Shown piece after piece: positions 13,993 to 22,416 of a stretch of DNA of 64,000 nt. A program made the translations under genes and the position numbers. The stretch is taken from NCBI RefSeq assembly GCF_003664185.1, contig NZ_RCCS01000007.1, positions 62,001 to 126,000 on the forward strand, read 5' to 3'. The notes below the pieces were generated by a model. That model was not told the DNA's origin. It saw nothing but the letters and a program-made list of their open reading frames with translations, and did no database searches. The stretch comes from Tenacibaculum discolor. GTDB lineage: Bacteria; Bacteroidota; Bacteroidia; Flavobacteriales; Flavobacteriaceae. Numbering within the stretch: position 1 is the stretch's first letter; each line of letters starts with the position of its first letter.

Positions 13993-14466
13993 AGCTTGCA
14001 TGGGTCGCTGATATCACGGCATGCTCCGAAGACACTACGGCAGGGGTCGCTAATATCACGGCATGCTCCGAAGACACCGCGGCATGAGTCGCTAATATCA
14101 CGGCATGCTCCGAAGACACCGAGGCATGAGTTGCTGATATCACGGCGTGCTCCGAAGACACTGCGGCATGGGTCGCTAATATCACGGCATACTCCGAAGA
14201 CACCACGGCATGGGTCGCTAATATCACGGCGTGCTCCGTTGACACCACGGCACGGGTCGCTAATTTCACGGCATGCTTCGTTAACACCACGGCACGAGTC
14301 GCTAATACTAAGACAATAGATAAATTAATAACACTCGTAAAAAAGCTGACAGCGTTGCAAGCCGTAGCCTCAAATCCCAACAGATTTTATAAAAGCTCTC
14401 GGTGTAAGCATTAAAAAAGCTCAAAGAAAAGCTATCAATCAATACTTAAAAGTAGAATTTTGTTAG
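13993..14466 (+). pseudogene. Decayed gene of 42-bp (14-residue) tandem repeats with a conserved-looking tail
   Basis: From about 13998 to 14315 a 42-bp unit is repeated about 7.5 times with scattered substitutions. In the plus frame that starts GCA at 13998 each unit reads like AWVANITACSEDTT. TGG has become TGA at 14085 and 14127. The repeats run into a helical tail (TIDKLITLVKKLTALQAVAS) in the same frame. One extra base near 14375-14381 then shifts the frame, and the tail continues as KALGVSIKKAQRKAINQYL to a TAG at 14464. The repeats are much richer in G and C than their surroundings. Because the unit length is a multiple of three, other frames (minus 14380-13979, plus 13996-14319) are also open, but they lack this tail. 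Confidence 0.55.
13998..14315. repeat. 42-bp tandem repeat array, about 7.5 copies
   Basis: Unit boundaries can be set at GGCATGGGTCGCTAATATCA followed by CGGCATGCTCCGAAGACACC and two further bases. Later copies drift at GAAGACACC (to GTTGACACC and GTTAACACC), so the array degrades from left to right. Copies are contiguous with no unique spacers, so this is not CRISPR. Confidence 0.85.
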
Positions 14467-14529
14467 TTGTAGTATGAGTAAGCAGGTGTATATAGTATTG
14501 GTTTTTACCTTTAAAGAACACTAGAAAAC

Positions 14530-14621
14530 GTCATCCCAACTGAAAGGAGGGAACTCATTAAAGTGAGTAACATCTATTGTTGAGATGTCTCATCACTCAT
14601 ACCTCATGCTATCGACATGAC
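14530..14621. repeat. A-type intergenic repeat, diverged copy
   Basis: GTCATCCCAACTGAAAGGAG at the left and ATCGACATGAC at the right mark the terminal arms; GAGTAACATC and TGAGATGTCTCATC correspond to the inner parts of other copies. Confidence 0.65.
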
Positions 14622-14722
14622 ACCCTATTGATTTTTAGTTAATTTATAAAACTCAGGTTATGCCAAAATTTTATCAAAGGTATACACCATTTTTGCTAAT
14701 TTCGCCGCTTAAAATTATTTGT

Positions 14723-16354
14723 ATGATTACGGTAGATCAATTAACGGTTGAGTTTAGTGGTAACACCCTGTTTAGCGACGTTTCGTTTGTAATAAACGAG
14801 AACGATAAAATTGCTTTAATGGGTAAAAATGGGGCAGGAAAATCCACCATGATGAAAATTATAGCAGGAGTTTCTAAACCAACTAAAGGAGGTGTTCGTA
14901 GTCCGAAAGATACCGTAATCGCTTACTTACCTCAGCACTTGTTAATGGAAGATAACTGCACGGTAAAAGAAGAAGCATCCAAAGCATTTGCATCTATTTT
15001 TGCTATGAAAGCCGAAATGGACGACCTCAACAAACAACTAGAAACCCGTACCGATTACGAATCGGACGATTATATGAAAATCATCGAGCGTGTATCGGAT
15101 TTAGGGGAGAAGTACTACGCGTTAGAAGAAATAAACTACGAAGCAGAAGTAGAAAAAGCCTTAAAAGGGTTAGGATTTAAACAAGAAGATTTTGAAAGAG
15201 CAACCTCAGAGTTTAGTGGAGGTTGGCGTATGCGTATAGAGCTGGCGAAAATCTTACTGCAAAAACCCGATTTAATTTTGTTAGATGAGCCTACCAACCA
15301 CGTAGATATCGAATCGGTAATTTGGTTGGAAAATTTCTTATTAAACAAAGCCAAGGCAGTAGTAGTAATTTCGCATGATAAAGCGTTTATCGATAATATT
15401 ACCAACAGAACCATTGAGGTTACCATGGGAACTATTCACGATTACAAAGCGAACTATTCACACTATTTAGAGTTGCGTAAAGAACGTCGTGCACATCAGT
15501 TAAAAGCCTACCAAGAACAACAAAAGTTTATTGCCGATACCAAAGCGTTTATCGAGCGTTTTAAAGGAACCTATTCAAAAACGAATCAAGTAGCCTCGCG
15601 TGAACGAATGTTAGAAAAATTAGTTCCTGTAGAAATAGATGAGGTAGATACTTCAGCCTTAAAATTACGTTTTCCACCGTCACCACGTTCGGGAGATTAT
15701 CCTGTAAAAGTGGAAGGATTGACGAAGCAATACGGAGACTTAACAGTATTTAAAGATGCAAGTTTCTCTATAGCACGTGGAGAAAAAGTATCGTTTGTAG
15801 GAAGAAACGGAGAAGGAAAATCAACCATGATTAAAGCAATTATGGGAGAAATTGATTTTGAGGGTGAATGTGGTTTAGGACACAACGCTAAAGTGGGATA
15901 CTTTGCTCAAAATCAAGCATCATTGTTAGATCCTGAATTAACAATTTTCCAAACCGTAGATGAGGTTGCGGAAGGAGACATAAGAACGCAAATCAAAAAT
16001 ATATTAGGACGTTTTATGTTCTCGGGAGATGATTTAGAAAAGAAAGTAAAAGTACTTTCTGGAGGAGAGAAAACCCGTTTGGCAATGGTAAAGTTGTTGT
16101 TAGAACCTGTAAACGTGTTGATATTAGATGAGCCTACGAACCACTTAGATTTAAAATCAAAAGAGGTAATTAAAGAAGCCTTATTACATTTCGATGGAAC
16201 GTTGATTTTAGTATCGCACGATCGTGATTTCTTACAAGGATTATCTCAAAAAGTATTTGAATTTAAAGACCAACGTGTCATAGAACACTTTGAAACGATT
16301 GATGCGTTTTTAGAGCGTAATAATATCAAAGCGTTAAAGGAAATTGACTTGTAG
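14723..16354 (+). CDS. ABC-F family ATPase
   Basis: This 543-residue protein with two ABC domains and no membrane part acts on the ribosome in translation, as known for EttA, YdiF and relatives. Domain 1 has GKNGAGKST near residue 40, FSGGWRMR and LLDEPTNHVD; domain 2 has GRNGEGKST near 366, LSGGEKTR and LILDEPTNHLD. The linker between them (about residues 240-310) is the charged arm with KAYQEQQKFIADTKAFIERF. The start is placed at ATG 14723, where homologues begin (MITVDQLTVEFSG); the longer frame from 14660 adds 21 atypical residues. Both catalytic glutamates are intact. The stop codon merges with an A-B repeat. Confidence 0.88.
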   Translation: MITVDQLTVEFSGNTLFSDVSFVINENDKIALMGKNGAGKSTMMKIIAGVSKPTKGGVRSPKDTVIAYLPQHLLMEDNCTVKEEASKAFASIFAMKAEMDDLNKQLETRTDYESDDYMKIIERVSDLGEKYYALEEINYEAEVEKALKGLGFKQEDFERATSEFSGGWRMRIELAKILLQKPDLILLDEPTNHVDIESVIWLENFLLNKAKAVVVISHDKAFIDNITNRTIEVTMGTIHDYKANYSHYLELRKERRAHQLKAYQEQQKFIADTKAFIERFKGTYSKTNQVASRERMLEKLVPVEIDEVDTSALKLRFPPSPRSGDYPVKVEGLTKQYGDLTVFKDASFSIARGEKVSFVGRNGEGKSTMIKAIMGEIDFEGECGLGHNAKVGYFAQNQASLLDPELTIFQTVDEVAEGDIRTQIKNILGRFMFSGDDLEKKVKVLSGGEKTRLAMVKLLLEPVNVLILDEPTNHLDLKSKEVIKEALLHFDGTLILVSHDRDFLQGLSQKVFEFKDQRVIEHFETIDAFLERNNIKALKEIDL

Positions 16355-16561
16355 TCATTCCGACTGAAAGGAGGGATCTCATTCATGTGAGTAACTCCCA
16401 TTGTTGAGATTTCTCGTCGCTCATAAAATCGCTCTGTCGAAATGACGTCTAACTTAATCATCATTGCGAGTGGAACGAAGCAATCTGTTTATCGTATACT
16501 GAGCAAAAGATAGCCACGTTATTCATTTCGACTTCGCTCAATGAGCCTCATCGCTATGACG
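16354..16561. repeat. Composite intergenic repeat, copy 2 (A 16354-16446, B 16460-16561)
   Basis: A begins with the last base of the ABC-F stop codon (GTCATTCCGACTGAAAGGAG) and closes TCGAAATGACG. After 13 bp, B begins TCATTGCGAGTGGAACGAAG and ends TCGCTATGACG, three bases before the end of the convergent peptidase gene. The whole 209-bp gap is this one unit, so it probably also ends both transcripts. Confidence 0.85.
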
Positions 16562-16563
16562 GT

Positions 16564-17433
16564 TTAGTTCACTCCGCAACACTTCTTGTATTTCACACCG
16601 CTATCACAAGGACAAGGATCATTTCTGGAAATATCCAGACGTTTTAAATGCAGGTTCATGTCGTCCATATCTTGTTTAAAGATTTGCTCTAGCAATGCAT
16701 AAAGCTCAGGATGTTTTCTGGCTAATAACTTTGGACGCTCAAAAAAGTATTCGCTTGCAACCGAGAAAAACTCCGCTTTGTTAGTCCCACCATACGGATT
16801 GATATCAGAAGCGTCATTGTATATTTCTTCAATTTTTTTGTTGATTAAGTCTACCCACGGAATACTGTATTGCTTTTCTAATAATACATGTGGTACACCG
16901 TCAATATTACCATCTAGTTTATCAATTAAATGTACAAACTCATGGATGGCAGTATTCTTTTTATCAGTTTCATTTTCAAAACCTAAATGTAAAGCAGGTT
17001 TAGATAAAATCATTTTTCCTTCTAAATACCCGTTACCTACCATTCCTAAAATTCTTCGGTTGTTTCCTTCGGTTTCAAAATGCTCGTTAAACATAGCAGG
17101 ATATAAAATAATTTCTTTGATGTTAGGATAGCGCCATTCAGGAAAATTAAAAATAGGAATTACAGCACTAGAAGCTATCAGTAATTTGTCGGTAATTGTA
17201 ACTGTAACATCAACACCAATAACCTCATGATTTAATAGGAATTCAAAAACTTTAAACTCGAACAATTCTTTTTCATCAGGAGTGAGTGCGTTGTAAAAAG
17301 CAACTTTTTTAGTTAAAATAACTTTCCATTTACTGGGGAATGGAGTTGTAGGTTGTTTCCACTTAGTGGTTGAGGTGTTTTTTTTGAATACAAGAAAAAT
17401 ACCTACGAGTATAATTATAGATAGATAAGTCAT
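16564..17433 (-). CDS. M90-family (MtfA-like) zinc peptidase with C-terminal SEC-C motif
   Basis: The protein has 289 residues. An N-terminal helix at about 2-18 (YLSIIILVGIFLVF) anchors it in the membrane. The MtfA-like domain holds TAIHEFVHLIDKLDG near residue 163 with the HExxH zinc site, and a conserved glutamate further on (NKAEFFSVASEYFF). The last 20 residues are a SEC-C zinc finger (NDPCPCDSGVKYKKCCG) with four cysteines. MtfA in E. coli is a soluble peptidase connected with the Mlc regulator; the anchor and SEC-C tail set this one apart, though such proteins are common in Bacteroidota. It is flanked by composite repeats on both sides. Confidence 0.85.
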   Translation of the reverse strand: MTYLSIIILVGIFLVFKKNTSTTKWKQPTTPFPSKWKVILTKKVAFYNALTPDEKELFEFKVFEFLLNHEVIGVDVTVTITDKLLIASSAVIPIFNFPEWRYPNIKEIILYPAMFNEHFETEGNNRRILGMVGNGYLEGKMILSKPALHLGFENETDKKNTAIHEFVHLIDKLDGNIDGVPHVLLEKQYSIPWVDLINKKIEEIYNDASDINPYGGTNKAEFFSVASEYFFERPKLLARKHPELYALLEQIFKQDMDDMNLHLKRLDISRNDPCPCDSGVKYKKCCGVN

Positions 17434-17511
17434 TTAAAATAGCGTTGCGACTAGTAGTAATTTTTTTCAAATATATAAAAATAGGGTAGAGAGGGAGTAC
17501 TTTGTTGTGAT

Positions 17512-17721
17512 GTCATTTCGACCAGAGGGAGAAATCTCATGAGGTGAGTAACTAACACCTATTCTTAAGATTTCTCGTCGCTCATAAAATCGCTCTGTCG
17601 AAATGACGTCTAGGTTATCGTCAATGCGAGTGAAACGAAGCAATCTGTTTATTGTGTGCCGATAAAAAGATAGCCACGTTGTTCATTTCGACTTCGCTCA
17701 ATGAGCTTCCTAGCTATGACG
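17512..17721. repeat. Composite intergenic repeat, copy 3 (A 17512-17607, B 17619-17721)
   Basis: A: GTCATTTCGACCAGAGGGAG to CGAAATGACG; B: GTCAATGCGAGTGAAACGAA to TAGCTATGACG, 11 bp apart. The right half of A (TTTCTCGTCGCTCATAAAAT) and of B (GATAGCCACGTT, CATTTCGACTTCGCTCAATG) are nearly identical to copy 2, showing recent duplication. Confidence 0.85.
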
Positions 17722-17750
17722 TTCGGTTTTATTATTACAATTAACTTTAC

Positions 17751-17885
17751 GTCATTCCGACGATAGGAGGAATCTCATGAGGTGAGTAACTAACTCCTAT
17801 TCTTAAGATCTCTCACATTCCGCGTTGCTCCAGTTCGAGATGACGGGATGGTTTCGTTATTGTGAGGGAAACGAAGTAATCTTCT
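17751..17885. repeat. Composite intergenic repeat, copy 4 (A 17751-17844, truncated B 17854-17885)
   Basis: A runs GTCATTCCGACGATAGGAGG to TCGAGATGACG, with a centre (CACATTCCGCGTTGCTCCAG) unlike copy 3. B keeps only TTATTGTGAGGGAAACGAAG and TAATCTTC before it stops. Downstream, 17886-18111 is plain T-rich sequence in which I see no gene. Confidence 0.75.
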
Positions 17886-18111
17886 TTAGTAATGATATTT
17901 AAGTTTTTAATGTTGAGTGTTTTGTAATTGTTTATTTGTTTTGTTGAGTGTTTATTAAAAAATAGGTATTTGTTTTTTGTAAGTGTTAAAATTTATATTG
18001 TTTTATTAAATTATTTGTAAATAAGATTTGGAATGTATACATTGGCAACAAGATTAATGTATTGTATTTATACATACCACTTAATTAGTAACCATAAATT
18101 CCCCAATATAT

Positions 18112-18399
18112 ATGACTACAAACTTAAATTTTCAGACTGTAGCAAAAGAACAAATCAAGTTCTTGAAATTTCCAAAAGAAGAGGTGTTAAACAAAAAGAA
18201 AGCAATGGTAAATCGTATTGTAGATTTACAACGAGCACTATCTTTAGGAAACTTAGAAAGAGAAAAGGTAAAAATATTTTTTATGGATATGGATGGCTTA
18301 AAAAAAGTAGAAACTACTGTTTGGGGTATTACTGATACTTCAGTAATACTAAAACAGGCAACCATTATTCCGTTAGAAAGAATTGTAAGAGTTGCATAA
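18112..18399 (+). CDS. Conserved hypothetical 95-residue protein
   Basis: A small soluble protein with a helical first half (VAKEQIKFLKFPKEEVLNKK) and a beta-rich second half (KVKIFFMDMDGLKKVETTVW, then SVILKQATIIPLERIVRV). The second half reads like a small Sm- or SH3-like barrel that might bind nucleic acid. I believe similar proteins occur in other flavobacteria but know no function. It stands alone: repeats lie upstream and a perfect bidirectional terminator follows 2 bp after the stop. An alternative long frame starting at 18033 in another phase is a shadow. Confidence 0.72.
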   Translation: MTTNLNFQTVAKEQIKFLKFPKEEVLNKKKAMVNRIVDLQRALSLGNLEREKVKIFFMDMDGLKKVETTVWGITDTSVILKQATIIPLERIVRVA

Positions 18400-18401
18400 A
18401 T

Positions 18402-18433
18402 AAAAAAGACCTCGAAATTTCGAGGTCTTTTTT
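18402..18433. terminator. Bidirectional intrinsic terminator
   Basis: A perfect palindrome GACCTCGAAATTTCGAGGTC is flanked by six A on the left and seven T on the right. It ends the 95-residue gene on the plus strand and gcvP on the minus strand. Confidence 0.92.
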
Positions 18434-18450
18434 TATAGGTGTTATATTTA

Positions 18451-21306
18451 TTAAGCTTCCGCTTCCATATAATCTTCAATAGGATTACAAGAACAAATTA
18501 AGTTACGGTCACCAAAAGCATCATCTACACGACGTACTGAAGGCCAAAACTTATTGTCTGCAATATAATCTAAAGGAAATGCTGCTTGTTTACGAGAGTA
18601 TGGTAAATCCCATTCATCAGCAGTTAACATTTCTTGCGTATGTGGTGCATTTTTAAGCGGGTTGTTAGGATTTTCCTTACTCGCTTCAACAATCTCTTTT
18701 CTAATAGATATTAACGCATCACAAAAACGGTCTAATTCAGCTACACCTTCCGATTCGGTTGGCTCTACCATAATTGTACCCGCTACAGGGAAAGATACAG
18801 TAGGCGCGTGGAATCCGTAGTCCATTAAACGCTTCGCGATATCGGTAACTTCAATTCCGTTTTGTTTAAACTCACGACAATCTAAAATCATTTCGTGTGC
18901 TGCACGGTTCATTTCACCTGTATATAAAGTGCTATAGTGTCCGCTTAAACGCTCTTTAATATAGTTTGCGTTTAAAATTGCATTCTTAGTAGAGTTTGTT
19001 AACCCGTCGGAACCTAACATAGTAATGTATCCGTAAGAAATTAAACATACCAATGCAGAACCCCAAGGAGCTGCTGAGATAGCAGTAATGGCATTGTCAC
19101 CACCAGTTGCTATTACAGGGTTGGTAGGTAAATACGGAACTAATTGAGGAGCTACACAAATTGGTCCAACACCTGGTCCACCACCACCGTGAGGAATCGC
19201 AAATGTTTTGTGTAAGTTTAAGTGACAAACATCGGCACCAATAGTTGCAGGATTTGTTAATCCTACCTGTGCGTTCATGTTTGCTCCGTCCATATATACT
19301 TGTCCGCCATTATCGTGAATAATTTGCGTAATCTCTTTAATAGCCTTTTCAAATACTCCGTGAGTAGATGGGTAAGTTACCATTAAAGCAGCTAAATTAT
19401 CAGCATGTTTTTCAGCTTTTGCACGTAAATCTTCTACATCGATGTTTCCTCTTTCATCTGTTTTGGTAACTACCACTTTCATACCTGCCATAACAGCAGA
19501 TGCTGGGTTAGTTCCGTGAGCAGATGCAGGAATTAAACAGATGTTTCTGTTGGTGTCTCCATTTGCTTCGTGATATGCTCTAATAGTCATTAATCCAGCA
19601 AATTCACCTTGTGCACCAGAGTTAGGTTGTAAAGAAGTACCTGCAAAACCAGTAATAACGTTTAATTGGTTTTCAAGGTTATCTAACATTATTTGGTATC
19701 CTTCCGCTTGGTTTAAAGGTACAAATGGGTGGATATTTCCCCATTGAGGATTACTCAACGGTAACATTTCAGAAGCAGCATTTAACTTCATGGTACAAGA
19801 CCCTAAAGAAATCATTGAGTGATTTAATGCTAAATCTTTACGCTCTAATTTTTTGATATAACGCATCATGTCAGTTTCTGATTGATACGTATTGAATATG
19901 TTGTTATCTAAGAAAGAAGTTGCTCTTTTTACATCTGCAGGAATTACGTCAGCTGAAGTAAATTCAGTAACTAAAATATCTTTGATATTGAAAGCTTGTT
20001 CGAAACAGTCAACAATTTCGTTGATTTCTTTTAAACCAACAGTTTCGTTTACAGAGATTGAAACATGCTCTGCATCGATGTAGTTAAAGTTGATTCCGTT
20101 AGCTTCTGCTACTGGACGTAACTTGTCTGCTTCAACTTCAACTAGAATAGTATCGAAATAAGCGCTGTTTTTTTGTTTGAAACCTAAATCTGTTAAAGCT
20201 TTTGCTAAGGTTGTAGTGCTTGTGTGTACACGATCTGCAATGTATTGTAAACCATCTTTACCGTGGTATACAGCATACATACCTGCCATAACAGCTAATA
20301 ATACCTGTGCAGTACAAATATTAGAAGTTGCTTTTTCACGTTTAATGTGTTGTTCACGTGTTTGTAATGCCATACGTAAAGCACGACCACCGTCAACATC
20401 TTTTGTAACTCCAATAATACGACCAGGAATACTACGCTTGTAAGCTTCTTTAGTAGCAAAATACCCAGCGTGAGGTCCTCCGTATCCTAAAGGAATACCA
20501 AAACGTTGCGTAGTACCTACAACAACATCAGCACCAAATTCAGCAGGAGCTTTTAATTTTACTAACGATAAAATATCAGCAGCTACAGCTACTTTAATGT
20601 TATTAGCATTACAGCTAGCAACGAAATCGGTATAATCATATACTTGTCCGTGCTTGCCAGGATATTGTACAATAGCTCCAAAGAATTCTTCTGAGAAGTT
20701 AAACTCTTGGTGGTTACCAACAACTAATTCAATTCCGATAGGAATAGCACGTGTTTGTAATACCGATAAGGTTTGTGGTAAAATTTCTTCTGAAACAAAG
20801 AACTTGTTTACGTTAGCTTTTTTTTGTGCTCTTTCACGAACATCAAATAATAAAGCCATAGCTTCAGCAGCAGCAGTACTTTCGTCTAATAACGAAGCAT
20901 TCGCTAACTCCATTCCTGTTAAATCACAAATCATAGTTTGATAATTTAACAAGGCTTCTAAACGTCCTTGTGCTATTTCAGCTTGGTAAGGAGTATAAGC
21001 AGTATACCATCCTGGGTTTTCTAAAATATTACGTTGGATAACACTAGGTAAAATAGCTTCGTGGTATCCTAAACCTATATAACTTTTAAAAACTTTGTTT
21101 TTAGCACCTAATTCATTGATGTGATTTAGGTATTCATATTCGCTCATGGCAGGAGCTAAATCAAGCTCTTTTTGTAAACGAATATCGTCGGGAATAGTTT
21201 CATAAATCAATTGGTCTAAACTCTCAATGCCAATTGTTTGAAGCATTTGATCCTGATCTTTAACACGAGGACCTATATGCCTAAGTTGAAATGAATTTGT
21301 GTTCAT
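18451..21306 (-). CDS. gcvP: Glycine dehydrogenase (decarboxylating), P protein of the glycine cleavage system
   Basis: The PLP-dependent P protein decarboxylates glycine and passes the aminomethyl group to the lipoyl arm of GcvH. At 951 residues this is the fused single-chain form, with an N-terminal half (start FQLRHIGPR, later [11 protein letters not shown]) and a C-terminal half that carries the PLP lysine in [18 protein letters not shown] near residue 700. All landmarks are intact. The genes for the T and H proteins are not adjacent. A -7 element (CAAAAATA on the plus strand at 21332-21339) lies 26 bp before the ATG at 21306. Divergent from the UbiA-like gene. Confidence 0.96.
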   Translation of the reverse strand: MNTNSFQLRHIGPRVKDQDQMLQTIGIESLDQLIYETIPDDIRLQKELDLAPAMSEYEYLNHINELGAKNKVFKSYIGLGYHEAILPSVIQRNILENPGWYTAYTPYQAEIAQGRLEALLNYQTMICDLTGMELANASLLDESTAAAEAMALLFDVRERAQKKANVNKFFVSEEILPQTLSVLQTRAIPIGIELVVGNHQEFNFSEEFFGAIVQYPGKHGQVYDYTDFVASCNANNIKVAVAADILSLVKLKAPAEFGADVVVGTTQRFGIPLGYGGPHAGYFATKEAYKRSIPGRIIGVTKDVDGGRALRMALQTREQHIKREKATSNICTAQVLLAVMAGMYAVYHGKDGLQYIADRVHTSTTTLAKALTDLGFKQKNSAYFDTILVEVEADKLRPVAEANGINFNYIDAEHVSISVNETVGLKEINEIVDCFEQAFNIKDILVTEFTSADVIPADVKRATSFLDNNIFNTYQSETDMMRYIKKLERKDLALNHSMISLGSCTMKLNAASEMLPLSNPQWGNIHPFVPLNQAEGYQIMLDNLENQLNVITGFAGTSLQPNSGAQGEFAGLMTIRAYHEANGDTNRNICLIPASAHGTNPASAVMAGMKVVVTKTDERGNIDVEDLRAKAEKHADNLAALMVTYPSTHGVFEKAIKEITQIIHDNGGQVYMDGANMNAQVGLTNPATIGADVCHLNLHKTFAIPHGGGGPGVGPICVAPQLVPYLPTNPVIATGGDNAITAISAAPWGSALVCLISYGYITMLGSDGLTNSTKNAILNANYIKERLSGHYSTLYTGEMNRAAHEMILDCREFKQNGIEVTDIAKRLMDYGFHAPTVSFPVAGTIMVEPTESEGVAELDRFCDALISIRKEIVEASKENPNNPLKNAPHTQEMLTADEWDLPYSRKQAAFPLDYIADNKFWPSVRRVDDAFGDRNLICSCNPIEDYMEAEA

Positions 21307-21331
21307 TATTGTGTTGTTGTTTTTCGTGCCT

Positions 21332-21339
21332 CAAAAATA
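21332..21339 (-). promoter_or_regulatory. -7 promoter element of gcvP
   Basis: TATTTTTG on the minus strand is an exact TAnnTTTG match 26 bp before the gcvP start. I see no good TTG at the usual distance upstream. Confidence 0.45.
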
Positions 21340-21425
21340 GTGAAATTGGTTGATTTGATACTACATATTTTTTTGTTAAAAACAATATTTTATTAACCAA
21401 AACAGCTGGTTATAAACATAAAAGT

Positions 21426-21433
21426 TATTTTTG
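21426..21433 (+). promoter_or_regulatory. -7 promoter element of the UbiA-like gene, suggesting a near-leaderless transcript
   Basis: TATTTTTG matches TAnnTTTG and ends only four bases before the ATG at 21438, so transcription would begin at or next to the start codon. If that is real, the message has almost no leader. No clear -33 TTG is present. Confidence 0.35.
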
Positions 21434-21437
21434 TTAG

Positions 21438-22247
21438 ATGAACCTTTTTAAAAAAGCACTCGATTTTTATATAAATTCTAGTATCCATGTAGCCTTAGCG
21501 GTGTTTTCTTTGTTTAGAATTACAGAATTATATTTTGGTTTTTCATACGATGAGTCACTGAGTTTTTTTGTGTTTTTTGCCACAATTACTGGGTATAATT
21601 TTGTTAAATATGCAGGAGTTGCTAAACTCCATCACCGAAGTTTGACTAAAAACCTGCAAATCATTCAAATATTTTCATTGATTTGCTTCTTGTTAATGTG
21701 CTATTATGCATGGTTATTACCTCTAAGAGCATTATTGTTTTTTGTGCCTCTAGGAGTCTTAACTTTTTTATATGCAGTACCTTTTTTAAGTGGATTTCAA
21801 AAAAACTTACGAAGTATTGGTTATTTGAAAATAATAGTAGTGGCTTTGGTATGGGCTGCAACTACGGTATTGTTACCTATATATGCCAGTGAAACTTCTT
21901 TTACAACTGAGGTTTACCTATCTGCAATACAACGTTTTTTATTGGTGGTGGTATTAATCCTTCCATTTGATATAAGAGATGTGCAATATGATGCTATTTC
22001 TTTGCAAACAATCCCTAAAAAGATAGGTATAGAGTACACTAAGAAGTTTGGAGTTGTTCTGCTTGGATTATGTTTGGTGTTGGAATTTATGATTAGCCCG
22101 AATACTCATTTTCGAACTGTTTTTTTAGTATTGTTTACTGTATTACTATTTCTGTTGATGAGGGCAAAAACAAATCAGTCTAAATACTATAGCTCTTTTT
22201 GGGTTGAAGGCATACCGATTTTTTGGTGGTTATTTTTGTTAGTTTAA
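21438..22247 (+). CDS. UbiA-like membrane protein with a degenerate first aspartate motif
   Basis: The protein has 269 residues and about eight to nine membrane helices in the arrangement of UbiA prenyltransferases. The second motif is present (LPFDIRDVQYD near residue 180), but the first, normally NDxxDxxxD, reads GYNFVKYAGV near residue 53 and keeps only the asparagine. Loss of the first magnesium-binding aspartates argues against ordinary prenyl transfer. The group is seen in Bacteroidota as an uncharacterised UbiA-like protein. It is divergent from gcvP and precedes the serine gene by 170 bp; a link to glycine/serine metabolism is not shown. Confidence 0.72.
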   Translation: MNLFKKALDFYINSSIHVALAVFSLFRITELYFGFSYDESLSFFVFFATITGYNFVKYAGVAKLHHRSLTKNLQIIQIFSLICFLLMCYYAWLLPLRALLFFVPLGVLTFLYAVPFLSGFQKNLRSIGYLKIIVVALVWAATTVLLPIYASETSFTTEVYLSAIQRFLLVVVLILPFDIRDVQYDAISLQTIPKKIGIEYTKKFGVVLLGLCLVLEFMISPNTHFRTVFLVLFTVLLFLLMRAKTNQSKYYSSFWVEGIPIFWWLFLLV

Positions 22248-22337
22248 AACTGAAGTTTTTTAGAAGTATTAGAACTTAAAAAGTAATAGCTTGTAAGTAG
22301 CGTATTTTTTATAGTTAAAAACTGAAACTTAAGGGTT

Positions 22338-22367
22338 TTGTAATATGTGTTTTTAAGAAAACCTTTG
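22338..22367 (+). promoter_or_regulatory. Candidate promoter of the serB-serA fusion gene
   Basis: TTG at 22338-22340, a 19-nt spacer and AACCTTTG at 22360-22367 match the Bacteroidota promoter with one mismatch. The leader would be about 43 nt to the ATG at 22417. Confidence 0.45.
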
Positions 22368-22416
22368 TACATTCGTTGGCTTAACAACACAACAACAAAA
22401 ACACAAATTAAGTAAC

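Noticed and set aside
13998..14315. CRISPR array
   Set aside because: Repeats are contiguous 42-bp units with drift and no unique spacers, and there are no cas genes.
13979..14380. Open frames on both strands across the 42-bp repeats (133 residues minus, 107 residues plus)
   Set aside because: The unit length is a multiple of three, so any stop-free phase stays open. Only the third phase, on the plus strand, joins a protein-like tail; it is called a pseudogene instead.
18033..18335. Plus-strand frame of 100 residues overlapping the 95-residue gene
   Set aside because: It is in another phase, starts in the leader and shows no conserved pattern; the 95-residue frame ends right before a terminator.
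21307..21437. Glycine riboswitch before gcvP
   Set aside because: The gcvP leader would be only about 20 nt, too short for an aptamer, and no matching motifs are seen.
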